This document shows positions 1-8,652 of a stretch of 64,000 nucleotides of DNA, piece after piece (position 1 is the stretch's first letter; every line of letters begins with the position of its first letter). The notes beneath the pieces were generated by a model. That model searched no databases and had not been told where the DNA came from. It saw only the letters and a list, made by a program, of their open reading frames with translations. The translations under genes and the position numbers were made by a program. The stretch comes from Duganella sp. 1411 (GTDB taxonomy: Bacteria; Pseudomonadota; Gammaproteobacteria; Burkholderiales; Burkholderiaceae_D): NCBI RefSeq assembly GCF_017833525.1, contig NZ_JAFICD010000002.1, positions 620,001 to 684,000 of the forward strand, read 5' to 3'.

Positions 1-686
1 TGGATGTCGAACTGTTCGCCCAGCAAGGCCGAGCACATGGCCGAGCACTCGATGTGCCAGCCCGGACGGCCCTTGCCCCATTTGGAGTCCCATTTGACCT
101 CGTCCGGCTCCGATTCCTTGGACGCCTTCCACAGCACGAAGTCGAGCGGATCGCGCTTGCCGGTGTTGATGTCGACGCGCTCGCCGGCGCGCAGGTCGTC
201 GAGCGACTTGCCCGACAGGCGGCCGTAGTGCGGAAAATTGCGCACCGCGTAGTTGACGTCGCCGTCGGTGCCCTGGTAGGCCAGGTCCTTGCTCTCCAGC
301 GTCTCGATCAGCGCCAGCATCTGCGGCACGTACTCGGTCGCGCGCGGCGTCAGCGTGGGCGGCAGGATGCCGAGCGCGCCGGTGTCCTCGTCCATGTAGC
401 GGGTGAAACGGCTGGTCAGCTGCGAGATCGTCTCGCCGTTTTCCACCGCCCGCTTGATGATTTTGTCGTCGATGTCGGTGATGTTGCGGGCGTACGTGAC
501 CTCGTAACCGGAGGCCATCAGCCAGCGGTACATGACGTCGAACGCCATCATCATGCGCGCGTGGCCGATGTGGCAGTAGTCATAGATGGTCATGCCGCAC
601 ACATACATGCGGACCTTGCCGGCTTCCATGGGAACGAACGTCTGCTTGTCACGCGCCAGCGTGTTGTAAATCTTTAAATTGCTCAT
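1..686 (-). CDS. cysS: Cysteinyl-tRNA synthetase, 5' part only
   Basis: This is the N-terminal part (about 228 codons) of the class I enzyme that charges tRNA-Cys with cysteine in the cytosol. The reading frame begins at the CAT complement at 684-686 and runs off the left edge, so the C-terminal half (KMSKS loop and anticodon-binding part) lies outside the window. Read on the minus strand, the protein starts [10 protein letters not shown] and shows the zinc-ligand segment VCGMTIYD directly followed by the class I HIGH signature (CHIGHAR). Further on come ITDIDDKII and the segment [10 protein letters not shown], both typical of CysRS. It is divergent from the exported cyclophilin at 960, leaving a 273-base shared upstream region in which I see no convincing promoter. 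Identification is confident; only completeness is missing. Confidence 0.96.
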   Translation of the reverse strand, partial: MSNLKIYNTLARDKQTFVPMEAGKVRMYVCGMTIYDYCHIGHARMMMAFDVMYRWLMASGYEVTYARNITDIDDKIIKRAVENGETISQLTSRFTRYMDEDTGALGILPPTLTPRATEYVPQMLALIETLESKDLAYQGTDGDVNYAVRNFPHYGRLSGKSLDDLRAGERVDINTGKRDPLDFVLWKASKESEPDEVKWDSKWGKGRPGWHIECSAMCSALLGEQFDI

Positions 687-959
687 CGGACTCTTGGGTA
701 TTCTTTTTTAGAAGCGCGTGCCGGCCCCGGGCAATACGAGAACCTGGCGCGGCACCAAACGGGCGCACCGTGTATTTCATCGCTTGCCGTGGAGACCGAC
801 AGACCCTCGGTATAGTTATTTCAATCCACCTTCCAAGAGGTAGAATGGAATGTATTGATTAGTATAGCATTGATAAAAACGGCATTGGCCCGATATGACT
901 GAGGATTTTGGCTCGTCGGGCCGATCGCCATTGACAAAAATCACTATGGGGAAGCAAGA

Positions 960-1586
960 ATGTACAAAACGCAGACATCGCTGTTCGGCAAACTGATGAC
1001 CATGTTCGCGGGCGTCGCGCTGTCGGGCGCCGCGCTGGCGGCCGCGCCCGCCGCGCCGGCGGCCAGCGCCACGCCGCAGGTCGAGATCAAGACCACCATG
1101 GGCGACATCGTGGTCGAGCTCGATCGCGAGAAAGCCCCCAAGTCGGTCGAAAATTTCCTCGCCTACGTCAAATCGGGCTTTTATAAAGGCACCATCTTCC
1201 ACCGCGTGATCGACGGCTTCATGATCCAGGGCGGCGGCTTCGATGAAAAGCTGAACCAGAAAAAGGTCAACAAGCCGGTGCCGATCGAATCGCAGAACGG
1301 CCTGAGCAACGTTACCTACTCGCTGGCGATGGCGCGCACCGGCGATCCGAACTCGGCCACCTCGCAGTTCTTCATCAACGTCGCCGACAACGAGGCGCTC
1401 AACTATCCGGGCCGCGACGGCTTCGGCTATACCGTGTTCGGCAAGGTGGTCAAGGGCCAGGAAGTGGTCGACAAGATCAAGGGCGTGCTGGTCGACGACA
1501 AGGGCATCTTCCAGAACATCCCCGTGATTCCGATCGTCATCAAGTCCGCGACGATTTTGAAGACCCCGATCCAGCCAAAACTGTAA
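960..1586 (+). CDS. Exported peptidyl-prolyl cis-trans isomerase (cyclophilin)
   Basis: This 208-residue cyclophilin-type prolyl isomerase speeds up cis-trans isomerisation of X-Pro bonds. Residues 1 to about 28 form a Sec signal peptide: a positive start, a hydrophobic stretch ending in an Ala-rich region and a likely cut after ALAAA. It should therefore act in the periplasm. The cyclophilin core follows with the hallmark segments FHRVIDGFMIQGG, SQFFIN and GYTVFGKV, including the catalytic Arg of FHRV. A purine-rich GGGGAAGC lies just before the ATG. The next gene, 62 bases downstream, is a close paralogue without a signal peptide, so the pair probably serves two compartments. PpiA-like function is likely, but the exact orthologue name is not certain. 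Confidence 0.93.
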   Translation: MYKTQTSLFGKLMTMFAGVALSGAALAAAPAAPAASATPQVEIKTTMGDIVVELDREKAPKSVENFLAYVKSGFYKGTIFHRVIDGFMIQGGGFDEKLNQKKVNKPVPIESQNGLSNVTYSLAMARTGDPNSATSQFFINVADNEALNYPGRDGFGYTVFGKVVKGQEVVDKIKGVLVDDKGIFQNIPVIPIVIKSATILKTPIQPKL

Positions 1587-1648
1587 AATAGCGGCCTGCG
1601 GCATAAAACCATCTTATTTATCACATCGTCACCACACAGGATAACAAC

Positions 1649-2143
1649 ATGACCAACGTAATCATCACCACCAACATGGGCAAAATGACCGTCGAACTGA
1701 ACGACGAAAAAGCGCCTAAGTCCGTAGAAAACTTCTTGGCCTACATGAACGCCGGCCACTACACCAACACCATCTTCCACCGCGTGATCGACGGCTTCAT
1801 GATCCAGGGCGGCGGTTTCGAGCCAGGCATGAAGCAAAAGCCGGCCGACGCCACCGTGGAAAACGAAGGCAAGAACGGCCTGAAAAACGAACCGTACACC
1901 TTGGCCATGGCCCGCACCTCGGCGCCGCACTCGGCCTCGGCCCAGTTCTTCATCAACGTCAAGGGCAACTCCTTCCTGGACTATCCTGGCCAGGACGGCT
2001 GGGGCTACGCCGTGTTCGGTAAAGTCATCGAAGGCACCGAAGTGGTCGACGCCATCAAGAAAGTCAAAACCACCCGCAGCGGCATGTTCGCCGACGTGCC
2101 GGCGGAAGACGTGATCATCGAAAGCATCGAGCTGGCCGCGTAA
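1649..2143 (+). CDS. ppiB: Cytosolic peptidyl-prolyl cis-trans isomerase B
   Basis: A 164-residue cyclophilin with no signal peptide, the expected length of bacterial PpiB. It catalyses prolyl isomerisation during protein folding in the cytosol. The core carries FHRVIDGFMIQGG, the SAQFFIN segment and GYAVFGKVI, nearly superimposable on the exported paralogue just upstream, which suggests an old tandem duplication. The start is preceded by AGGATAACAAC, an adequate ribosome-binding site. It lies between the exported cyclophilin (62-base gap) and lpxH (53-base gap). The ppiB-lpxH order is common in betaproteobacteria. Its stop codon opens an unusual A/T-rich tandem-repeat spacer listed separately. 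Confidence 0.95.
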   Translation: MTNVIITTNMGKMTVELNDEKAPKSVENFLAYMNAGHYTNTIFHRVIDGFMIQGGGFEPGMKQKPADATVENEGKNGLKNEPYTLAMARTSAPHSASAQFFINVKGNSFLDYPGQDGWGYAVFGKVIEGTEVVDAIKKVKTTRSGMFADVPAEDVIIESIELAA

Positions 2144-2152
2144 TTAAGTAAC

Positions 2153-2189
2153 AAATAAGTAAGCAAATAAGTAAGCAAAATAAGTAAGC
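2153..2189 (+). repeat. Three tandem 12-13 bp A/T-rich repeats before lpxH
   Basis: Two exact 12-base copies of AAATAAGTAAGC (2153-2164, 2165-2176) are followed by a 13-base copy with one extra A (2177-2189). A degenerate copy (AATTAAGTAAC) precedes them. The array fills almost the whole gap between ppiB and lpxH, contains TAA in several frames, and its last unit ends 7 bases before the lpxH start, so it occupies the lpxH ribosome-binding region. Confidence 0.85.
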
Positions 2190-2196
2190 GAAACTA

Positions 2197-2973
2197 ATGA
2201 GCCAACCACAGACCGGCGAGCGCGTGAGCGACGTTCTCGCGCTGTTCATCTCCGATCTGCATCTGCAGCCCGCGCATCCCGCCACCAGCGAGGCGTTTTT
2301 CGACTTCCTGGAGCGGCATGCGCGGCGCGCGCAACAGTTGTACCTGTTGGGCGACCTGTTCGAATTCTGGGCCGGTGACGACGACATCGGCGACGCCTTC
2401 AACCAGCAAATCATCGCGGCGCTGCGCAGCGTGGTCGACGCCGGCACGCGCGTCTACTGGATAGGCGGCAACCGCGACTTCCTGGTCGGCACCGGCTTCG
2501 CCGAGGCGGCGGGATTGACGCTGCTGCCGGAAACCTATGTGACCGAGATCGGCGGCCAGCGCCTGGTGCTGCTGCACGGCGACGCGCAATGCACCGAAGA
2601 CGTGAAGTACATGGAATTTCGGGCGATGGTGCGGCAGCCCGCGTATCAGCAGCAATTCCTGGCGATGCCGCTGGCGCAGCGCAAGGCCATCATCGCCGGC
2701 ATGCGTGAAAACAGCCGCAGCGAGCAAGGCGGCAAATCGTACGAGATCATGGATGTGACGCCGCAGGCGATCGGCGACGTGTTCGCGCAAACGGGCACGG
2801 ACATCATGATCCACGGCCACACGCACCGTCCCGCGCTGCACCGGGTCGGCGCCACGCGCCGCTACGTGCTGCCCGACTGGGAGCCGGACGCGACCCCGCC
2901 GCGCGGCGGCTGGATCGCCATCGACGGCAACGGCGCCATCACGCGTCACGACCTGAGCGGCGCGGTAATCTAA
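2197..2973 (+). CDS. lpxH: UDP-2,3-diacylglucosamine diphosphatase
   Basis: LpxH hydrolyses UDP-2,3-diacylglucosamine to lipid X and UMP, the fourth step of lipid A synthesis, at the cytoplasmic face of the inner membrane. The 258-residue protein is a calcineurin-like metallophosphoesterase with the full set of metal motifs in order: SDLHL (about residues 19-23), GDLFEFW, GGNRDF, HGDAQ and near the end IHGHTHRP. The length matches the family, with a slightly longer N-terminus before the SDLHL motif. No strong Shine-Dalgarno is visible; only AAGTAAG of the preceding tandem repeat lies at a suitable distance. It follows ppiB in the same orientation and is probably co-transcribed with it. Confidence 0.96.
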   Translation: MSQPQTGERVSDVLALFISDLHLQPAHPATSEAFFDFLERHARRAQQLYLLGDLFEFWAGDDDIGDAFNQQIIAALRSVVDAGTRVYWIGGNRDFLVGTGFAEAAGLTLLPETYVTEIGGQRLVLLHGDAQCTEDVKYMEFRAMVRQPAYQQQFLAMPLAQRKAIIAGMRENSRSEQGGKSYEIMDVTPQAIGDVFAQTGTDIMIHGHTHRPALHRVGATRRYVLPDWEPDATPPRGGWIAIDGNGAITRHDLSGAVI

Positions 2974-3007
2974 ACACGGCCACGACAATAACCAACACCT
3001 AGGAAAT

Positions 3008-3100
3008 ACGTAGGGCGGATTAGGCGCACGCCGTAATCCGCCATCGAGCCGCCGGCGGCGCATGCATTGGCGGATTACGCTACGCTAATCCGCCCTACGT
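3008..3100. repeat. Dispersed inverted repeat, GTAGGGCGGATTA family
   Basis: The element begins ACGTAGGGCGGATTAGGCG and ends with the complementary sequence finishing CGCCCTACGT. It forms an imperfect inverted repeat of about 35-base arms around a GC-rich centre (GCCGCCGGCGGC). Further copies occur at 9910-9943 (single arm) and 40966-41075 (both arms). It sits between the convergent ends of lpxH and the gene at 3130. Confidence 0.85.
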
Positions 3101-3129
3101 GGATCAACGGTGATCCAACGTCCGGTGGT

Positions 3130-3903
3130 TTAACGCCGCACCGCCGCCATCGCCGCGTTCAAGCGCCGTATCAACGGCTGGTTCAATTCCCGCGTATGAC
3201 TGGTCCAGCGCTGTATCGTGCGCTGCAATTCCTGATCGAGCTGATTGGCCTTGGCCGCATCCCCCACCCCGGCCGCCCATATCGCGCACTCCGCCTGCGT
3301 GGTGAAACTGTTGTGATGGCTCAGCGCGTAATCGAACTCCGCCCTCGCCTCGTCCTGCCGGCCCGCCGCGGCCAGCGACTGCGCCAGCAACAACGACACC
3401 TGCTCCGGCCTGAAATTGGCGTTACCGGCACGAATGGTTTGCAAGTGCGTTACCGCGTCGCCCGCCCTGCCGCACGCCAAGGTGGCGCGCGCCGCGCCGA
3501 AACGAATCTCCAGGTCGCCGGCGAACGGCCCCTGCAAACACGCCTCGTAGGTCTTGGCCGCCTCGCCGGCGTCGCCCGCCTCCAGCAATGCGCCAGCCAG
3601 GCGCATCTGGTTCTGCGCGGTCGGCGTGTAGTCGTAAGCCTGGCGCGCCTCGCGCAGCTCGCGGCCCGGATCGAGCGTCCTGGCGGCCACCGTCACCACC
3701 TTGCGCGCGCCGTGCTGCAACTTCGAGTTCGGCAGGTAGATCGCAATGAAATACACCACGCTGCCGATACCGGGAAACATGAACAGTATCATCAGCCAGT
3801 ACATCTGCTGACCACTGCGGATCACGTGGATGGCGAAGAAAATCGCCACCAGCACGTGGATGCCGATACCAAATATATACATAAACCGCCCCAACAATGT
3901 CAT
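3130..3903 (-). CDS. Membrane protein with PLDc_N-like segment and TPR-like repeats
   Basis: A 257-residue protein. The N-terminus (about residues 1-60) has two hydrophobic helices with the pattern MYWLMILFMFPGIGSVVY, typical of the PLDc_N segment found before phospholipase D-like domains. No HKD catalytic motif follows. Instead the remainder is helical with TPR-like spacing (AARTLD, ARQAYDYTPT, AGDAGEAAKTYEACL, GRQDEARAEFDYAL), suggesting a membrane-anchored scaffold. Translation could start further upstream in the same open frame, but ATGACATTG at 3903 begins just before the hydrophobic segment, which favours this start. The next upstream gene encodes a DUF6622 protein in the same direction. 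The molecular role is unknown. Confidence 0.75.
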   Translation of the reverse strand: MTLLGRFMYIFGIGIHVLVAIFFAIHVIRSGQQMYWLMILFMFPGIGSVVYFIAIYLPNSKLQHGARKVVTVAARTLDPGRELREARQAYDYTPTAQNQMRLAGALLEAGDAGEAAKTYEACLQGPFAGDLEIRFGAARATLACGRAGDAVTHLQTIRAGNANFRPEQVSLLLAQSLAAAGRQDEARAEFDYALSHHNSFTTQAECAIWAAGVGDAAKANQLDQELQRTIQRWTSHTRELNQPLIRRLNAAMAAVRR

Positions 3904-3974
3904 CGATGGGGCCAATTGTAGAAGCTCTTGCCGTCGGCCACAAGGAAACGGCCTCGGCTTAATTAAGCGCGTCC

Positions 3975-4481
3975 TTACGCCAACGCCGCCGCCGGCTGGC
4001 GCACATAGGCGGCAACGCAACGCAGCAGGCGGCCGATGAACACGCCGTTGAACACACCAAACAAGCCGTTGACGGCGACCACGAACAGCAGCTGACGCTG
4101 CACCTCCGGATGCATCGCCGACACCACGGCCACCGTGTACTTGGTGACGAAAATGGCGATCATCAGCAGCAGCGGCGTCCAGCTGCCGCGCTGCGTGACG
4201 ATGCCGGCCTCGCGGTTGACGGCAATCTCGGCGCCACCGGCCGTCCAGGTGACCAGCACGGCCGCCAGCATGCCGGCCAGCCACACGCCCCACACGCCCG
4301 CGCCCAGCAGGCCGTGGCCGTTCATGGCCGTCAGCGAGAGCCCCAGCATGACGACCGGAATAATGAACAATTTGCCCAGAGGAAGTTCCCGATCCTTGGC
4401 CGCCAGCACCCCGCGATAGACCAGAAAGGCCAGCAGGGCCCAGACGTAGACGGGGGTGTGGGAAATAATTTGCTGAATCAT
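3975..4481 (-). CDS. DUF6622 family integral membrane protein
   Basis: A 168-residue polytopic membrane protein with about five hydrophobic helices: near residues 10-25, 38-55, 60-82, 100-120 and 130-150. The start MIQQIISHTPVYVWALLAFL and the following YRGVLAAKDR match the pattern of the DUF6622 family, which is common in Burkholderiales but has no known function. It lies in the same direction as, and 71 bases before, the PLDc_N/TPR gene, and about 100 bases from the GAF kinase on its other side. No charged catalytic cluster is visible, so neither enzyme nor transporter can be argued. Confidence 0.75.
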   Translation of the reverse strand: MIQQIISHTPVYVWALLAFLVYRGVLAAKDRELPLGKLFIIPVVMLGLSLTAMNGHGLLGAGVWGVWLAGMLAAVLVTWTAGGAEIAVNREAGIVTQRGSWTPLLLMIAIFVTKYTVAVVSAMHPEVQRQLLFVVAVNGLFGVFNGVFIGRLLRCVAAYVRQPAAALA

Positions 4482-4583
4482 GGCGTGCTCCGCAGTGGTG
4501 GTTAAGTTGTTACCACTATGCCAGCGGCCGGGCGCCGACCGGGCCCGATGCGACGAATCGACCGATAACGGCGCGAAATGCCG

Positions 4584-5771
4584 TCAGACGGCGCGAACGG
4601 CGTCTTTCATTTTGAAAATAAACGAGGTGGTGCCGTCGCTGGAGATCACGTCGAGCTCGCCGTGGTGGGATTGCGCGATCTCCGAGACGATAAACAAGCC
4701 CAGCCCGAGGCCCTTCTCGCCGTAGACGGGCTTGCCGCGCCAGAACGGCTTGAACAGCTGGCTGAGCGTTTCCTGCGGAATGGCCGGACCTTCGTTGACG
4801 ACGATAATTTCCAGCGCGCCCTCCTGCTGCTGCGCCCGCACCCGCACCGGGCGGCCGGGCTCGCCATGCACCAGCGCGTTCTTGAGCAGGTTCGACAGCA
4901 GCTGCGCCATCCGCCCGGCGTCGACCAGCAACGGGCCGTCGAGCGCCAGGTCGGCGATGATCTCGCTGTCCGGATGGTCGCCGCGCAGCTCGGCGATGAC
5001 TTGCTCGAACGCCGCCTTCAGCCCGCTTTCCTGCTTGAGCTCGATGGCGATGCCGCCGCCCATGCGCCCGCGCGTGAAATCGACCACGTCGTCGACCAGG
5101 CCGGCGATCCGCATCGCGCTGCGGCGGATGCGCTCGACCACTTTGCCGGCCTGCGGCGGCAGCTGCAGCATGCCGAGCACGTCGGCGCCGGTGACGATGG
5201 AGCTCAGCGGGGTGCGCAAATCGTGGCCCAGCACGGCGATGAACTGCTCGCGCAGCTCGCCGTTGGCCTGCGCGTCCGACAGCGCGCTGCGCGTTTCGGC
5301 CAGCGCGCGGTCGCACTCGAGCTGGGTCGAAATCAGTTGCGCGAACAGCGTGAGCGTCTGCGTCACCTTGGGCGTCGACAATTCGTTGGCGACCGGGTCC
5401 AGTCCGCACAAGGTGCCGAAATACCCGCCATCCGGGCGGAACAGCGGAATCGAGAAATAACTTTGAAAGCCGTACATGCGCGGCGTATGGTGGTCGCGGT
5501 AGCGCTCGTCGTTGGCGACGTGGTCGATCACCACGGCGTTGCCGGTGTCGCGCACTTCCTCGCAGAGGGTGGTGGCGACGTCGAGCTGGTCGCCCACTTT
5601 CAGACCAAAGTCGAGCCGGTCCAGCACCGCGCAGGTGGTCCACGAATCGGCGGTCACGCGCGCCACGCACACAAACCGCAGGCCGGTCAGCGCCGCGACC
5701 GTCTCCAGGATCGTCGGCACCGCCGCCATCGATTGGATCACGGCGATATCGACGGCTATGTCTTGGGGCAT
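4584..5771 (-). CDS. GAF-domain sensor histidine kinase
   Basis: A 395-residue soluble two-component kinase. A GAF domain covers about residues 15-155 (GFQSYFSIPLF, GTLCGLDP). It is followed by a HisKA dimerisation segment with the phospho-acceptor in FIAVLGHDLRTPLSS (His183), and a HATPase_c domain with the N box LLKNALVHG and the glycine boxes EKGLGLGLFIV. There is no membrane segment, so the signal is cytosolic, perhaps a small molecule, redox or light cue. The frame stays open to 5801, but AAGGA lies 7 bases before the ATG at 5771, whereas the upstream ATG has only a weak site. No response regulator lies next to it, so it is an orphan kinase. Confidence 0.88.
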   Translation of the reverse strand: MPQDIAVDIAVIQSMAAVPTILETVAALTGLRFVCVARVTADSWTTCAVLDRLDFGLKVGDQLDVATTLCEEVRDTGNAVVIDHVANDERYRDHHTPRMYGFQSYFSIPLFRPDGGYFGTLCGLDPVANELSTPKVTQTLTLFAQLISTQLECDRALAETRSALSDAQANGELREQFIAVLGHDLRTPLSSIVTGADVLGMLQLPPQAGKVVERIRRSAMRIAGLVDDVVDFTRGRMGGGIAIELKQESGLKAAFEQVIAELRGDHPDSEIIADLALDGPLLVDAGRMAQLLSNLLKNALVHGEPGRPVRVRAQQQEGALEIIVVNEGPAIPQETLSQLFKPFWRGKPVYGEKGLGLGLFIVSEIAQSHHGELDVISSDGTTSFIFKMKDAVRAV

Positions 5772-5833
5772 GCAGGCATCCTTAACCAATGGGTAAGACA
5801 TCTTACCTGCTAAAGCCCGCGGGGCGAGCGCGA

Positions 5834-6397
5834 TTACTTCGCCGGCTGCAGATTGGCGACCAGTCCGCCGGGACGCGTGGCGATGCCGGTCAAGACGAAT
5901 TGCACACCGGCATAGCGCAATTTTTCCGGGTCGAAGGTGTGCAGCGGCACATCCTTGATGATGTTATCTCCGAGCAAATTAGCCACGCTGGCGAGCTGCT
6001 GTTGCTTACCCTCGTTCATATTATCGACAACGAAACGATCGACATGCGCCTCGCTGAGATAGATGGTGTTGCCGACGCTGTCGACGTTGAGGCGGCCGGA
6101 CACCGTCATGTTGCCGCGCCACACCTGGCGCGCCAGCAGCGGCGTCACGCCCATGTCGAAGGTCAGCGCGACGCGGTCGTTGTCGGCCAGAATGGCCAGT
6201 TGGGGATGGCTCAGTTCCACCTCGAACACGCCCAGCAGGCGCTGGCGCATGGGGAACTTGCGGTCCAGATCGTGCTGCAGGCGTTCCTGCGGCAAATCGA
6301 TCTGGCGCGGCCCGATCAGCGACGCGCAGGCGGCCAGGAAAAACAGTGCCGCCAGCAGCGGCGCGGCAAACTTGAGAGTGCGTTTAAGGTCGGTCAT
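5834..6397 (-). CDS. DUF1439 (YceB-like) outer-membrane lipoprotein
   Basis: A 187-residue lipoprotein. After the start MTDLKRTLKF there is a hydrophobic stretch ending in the lipobox LAAC, so Cys24 should be lipidated. The mature part begins ASLIGPRQIDLPQ and includes the repeated beta-rich pattern of DUF1439 proteins (RQIDLPQERLQ, FEVELSHPQL), related to E. coli YceB, a putative lipid-binding tubular fold. The frame extends upstream, but AAAGGA directly before the ATG at 6397, together with the signal peptide, fixes this start. It lies 47 bases downstream of the SulP-carbonic anhydrase gene in the same direction and may be co-transcribed with it. Function is unproven. Confidence 0.82.
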   Translation of the reverse strand: MTDLKRTLKFAAPLLAALFFLAACASLIGPRQIDLPQERLQHDLDRKFPMRQRLLGVFEVELSHPQLAILADNDRVALTFDMGVTPLLARQVWRGNMTVSGRLNVDSVGNTIYLSEAHVDRFVVDNMNEGKQQQLASVANLLGDNIIKDVPLHTFDPEKLRYAGVQFVLTGIATRPGGLVANLQPAK

Positions 6398-6444
6398 ATT
6401 GTCCTTTCGAGTCAAACTCGTCGACATTATGACCGACACTAGGC

Positions 6445-8652
6445 TCAGGCGGCGAGATCGCTATCGGACTTGCGGTAGCGGTCGATCTTGTCGCCGGTGA
6501 CCAGATCGCCGAACTGGACGGTCTTGGCCGCGATGTCGTGATACGCGCCGACCAGGCCCATTTCGCCGCGCTCGATACAACCGCGCAGGTATTCGCTACC
6601 GTTGATGACTTCGGCCAGTGAGTTCTCGATGTTCTGGCGGGCGATCTGATCGCGCAACTCCTTACTGCCCAAGCCGCCATGATCGGCCGAGCACTGGTGG
6701 ATGGCCAGTTGGATCTTGCCGGTGATCGCGCCGATGCTGTGCGCATGCTCGTTGGCCATCGCCAGGCCGATCGCGCCGCAAGACGAGTGGCCTTTGACGA
6801 CGATCAGTTTGGCGCCCAGCTTGGAGGCGATCTCCAGGCTACCGATGATTTCGCGACTGATGACGTTGCCGGCGATGCGTATCGTCAGCAAATCGCCCAG
6901 ACCGGCATCGAAAATGATCTCCGGCGAAGTCCGCGAATCGATGCAGTTCACCACCACGGCCATCGGGTGCTGGCCGGCGGCGGTCGCGTCGGCCTGGTCC
7001 CGATAGTATTTCTCGAAGCAGCGACCCGCCTTGAAGCGTTCATTGCCGTCGCGCAGCAGTTGCAGCACCTCGTGGGGACGCAGCTTTTTCTGGGTTTCCT
7101 GGTCGAGCACGGGAACGAACTGGATCGGGTCGTTCAGCGCGTACTTCTCGCGCAGGCCGATGACATTGAGCTGCACGTCGCGCTCCGCCGCCACCACGCG
7201 GTAATCCTGGATAGTTTCCAGAACGTCATGATCGATAAAATCGGCGTTGCTGGCGTTGATCAACACTTTCGAGCCATCGGGAATTTCCCACAGCGCGGTT
7301 TTGATGGTGGCCTTGTTCAAGAACGAGACCTGGTTCGGCAATTCCATTTTAATCACTTCGCCAATGTGCAGACGATATTGCTCGATCGAAAACGGATTGC
7401 GGAAGTTACTGCGCATCAAATAAAACACGCCGGCTGCCAGGCCGATCAACACGCCCATCAGCAAATCGGTGAACACGATCGCCAGCACGGTAATGACGAA
7501 CGGAACAAATTGCGACCAACCTTTTTGATACATATCGCGGAACAGCGACACCTTGGCCAGTTTATAGCCGGTGGTGATCAGGATCGCCGCCAATGCGGCC
7601 AGCGGAATCAAATTCAGCAGCGGGCTCAACAACAAAACGCTGACCAGCATGAACACGCCGTGCAGCACGGCGGAAGCCTTGGTTTTATTACCGGACTGGA
7701 CATTGACCGAGCTGCGCACGATCACCGACGTCAACGGCAAGCCGCCCAGCAGGCCGGCGAAGATATTGCCCACCCCTTGCGCCACCAGCTCGCGGTTGGG
7801 CGGCGTTTCGCGCTTGTGCGGATCGAGCTTGTCCACCGCCTCGACGTTGAGCAGCGTTTCCAGCGACGCCACGATGGCGATGGTGATACCCACGAACCAG
7901 ACATCGCGATTGGCGAAATGGGTAATATCGGGAAGATGCAAATAGGCGCCGGGATTACTGGTGTCGATCGGCGGAATATCCACCAGATGGGTCGGTTCAA
8001 TCGCCAGGAAAGGAGCGTATTTACTGAATATGATATTCAGCACGATGCCGACGGCGACCACAAACAACGGCGCCGGCAACAGCTTGAATCTTTTGAATGG
8101 CGTCTTATCCCAATAAACCAGCATCAGCACCGACAGCAGCGAAATAACCAGCGCGCCCGGCGTGATCACACTCAGCGCGTTGGCGATCGCCGAAAAGGTA
8201 TTCTCGCCATTCCCCTGCGTGAAGGAGAAATTATCGACGTCGGTTTTATCGTAACCGATGGCATGCGGAATCTGCTTGAGTATCAATAAAATACCGATAG
8301 CCGCCAGCAGGCCTTTAATCACATTCGACGGAATATAATTGGCGATGAAGCCGGCGCGGAATATCCCCATCGCCAGCTGCAAGACGCCGGCGATCAATAT
8401 CGCCACCAGCAGGATCTCGAACGCTCCCAGTTTGGTGATCGACGCCAGCACCACCGCCGCCAGACCGGCGGCCGGGCCGCTCACGCTGGTCTGCGAGCCG
8501 CTGATCAGGCCGACGACGATGCCGCCGATGATGCCGGATATGATGCCCGAAAACAGAGGCGCGCCGGAGGCCAGAGCGATACCCAGGCACAGCGGCAGGG
8601 CCACCAGGAAGACCACGATCGCGGCCGGTATATCGTATTTCAGTTTATTCAT
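6445..8652 (-). CDS. SulP-type anion transporter fused to beta-carbonic anhydrase
   Basis: A 735-residue fusion. The N-terminal about 430 residues form a SulP/SLC26 transporter with 10-12 membrane helices, including the family segments SGSQTSVSGPAAGLAAVV and FAGLLGGLPLTSVIVRSS. A short STAS-like segment follows (KVLINASNADFIDHDVL). The C-terminal domain, from about residue 540, is a beta-carbonic anhydrase. Zinc ligands Cys570 (in NCIDSR), His622 and Cys625 (in GHSSCG), and the Asp572-Arg574 dyad, are all present, so the enzyme should be active. Such fusions are thought to couple bicarbonate transport to CO2 hydration at the inner membrane; the ion carried here is inferred. The ATG at 8652 directly precedes the first transporter sequence. 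Confidence 0.92.
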   Translation of the reverse strand: MNKLKYDIPAAIVVFLVALPLCLGIALASGAPLFSGIISGIIGGIVVGLISGSQTSVSGPAAGLAAVVLASITKLGAFEILLVAILIAGVLQLAMGIFRAGFIANYIPSNVIKGLLAAIGILLILKQIPHAIGYDKTDVDNFSFTQGNGENTFSAIANALSVITPGALVISLLSVLMLVYWDKTPFKRFKLLPAPLFVVAVGIVLNIIFSKYAPFLAIEPTHLVDIPPIDTSNPGAYLHLPDITHFANRDVWFVGITIAIVASLETLLNVEAVDKLDPHKRETPPNRELVAQGVGNIFAGLLGGLPLTSVIVRSSVNVQSGNKTKASAVLHGVFMLVSVLLLSPLLNLIPLAALAAILITTGYKLAKVSLFRDMYQKGWSQFVPFVITVLAIVFTDLLMGVLIGLAAGVFYLMRSNFRNPFSIEQYRLHIGEVIKMELPNQVSFLNKATIKTALWEIPDGSKVLINASNADFIDHDVLETIQDYRVVAAERDVQLNVIGLREKYALNDPIQFVPVLDQETQKKLRPHEVLQLLRDGNERFKAGRCFEKYYRDQADATAAGQHPMAVVVNCIDSRTSPEIIFDAGLGDLLTIRIAGNVISREIIGSLEIASKLGAKLIVVKGHSSCGAIGLAMANEHAHSIGAITGKIQLAIHQCSADHGGLGSKELRDQIARQNIENSLAEVINGSEYLRGCIERGEMGLVGAYHDIAAKTVQFGDLVTGDKIDRYRKSDSDLAA

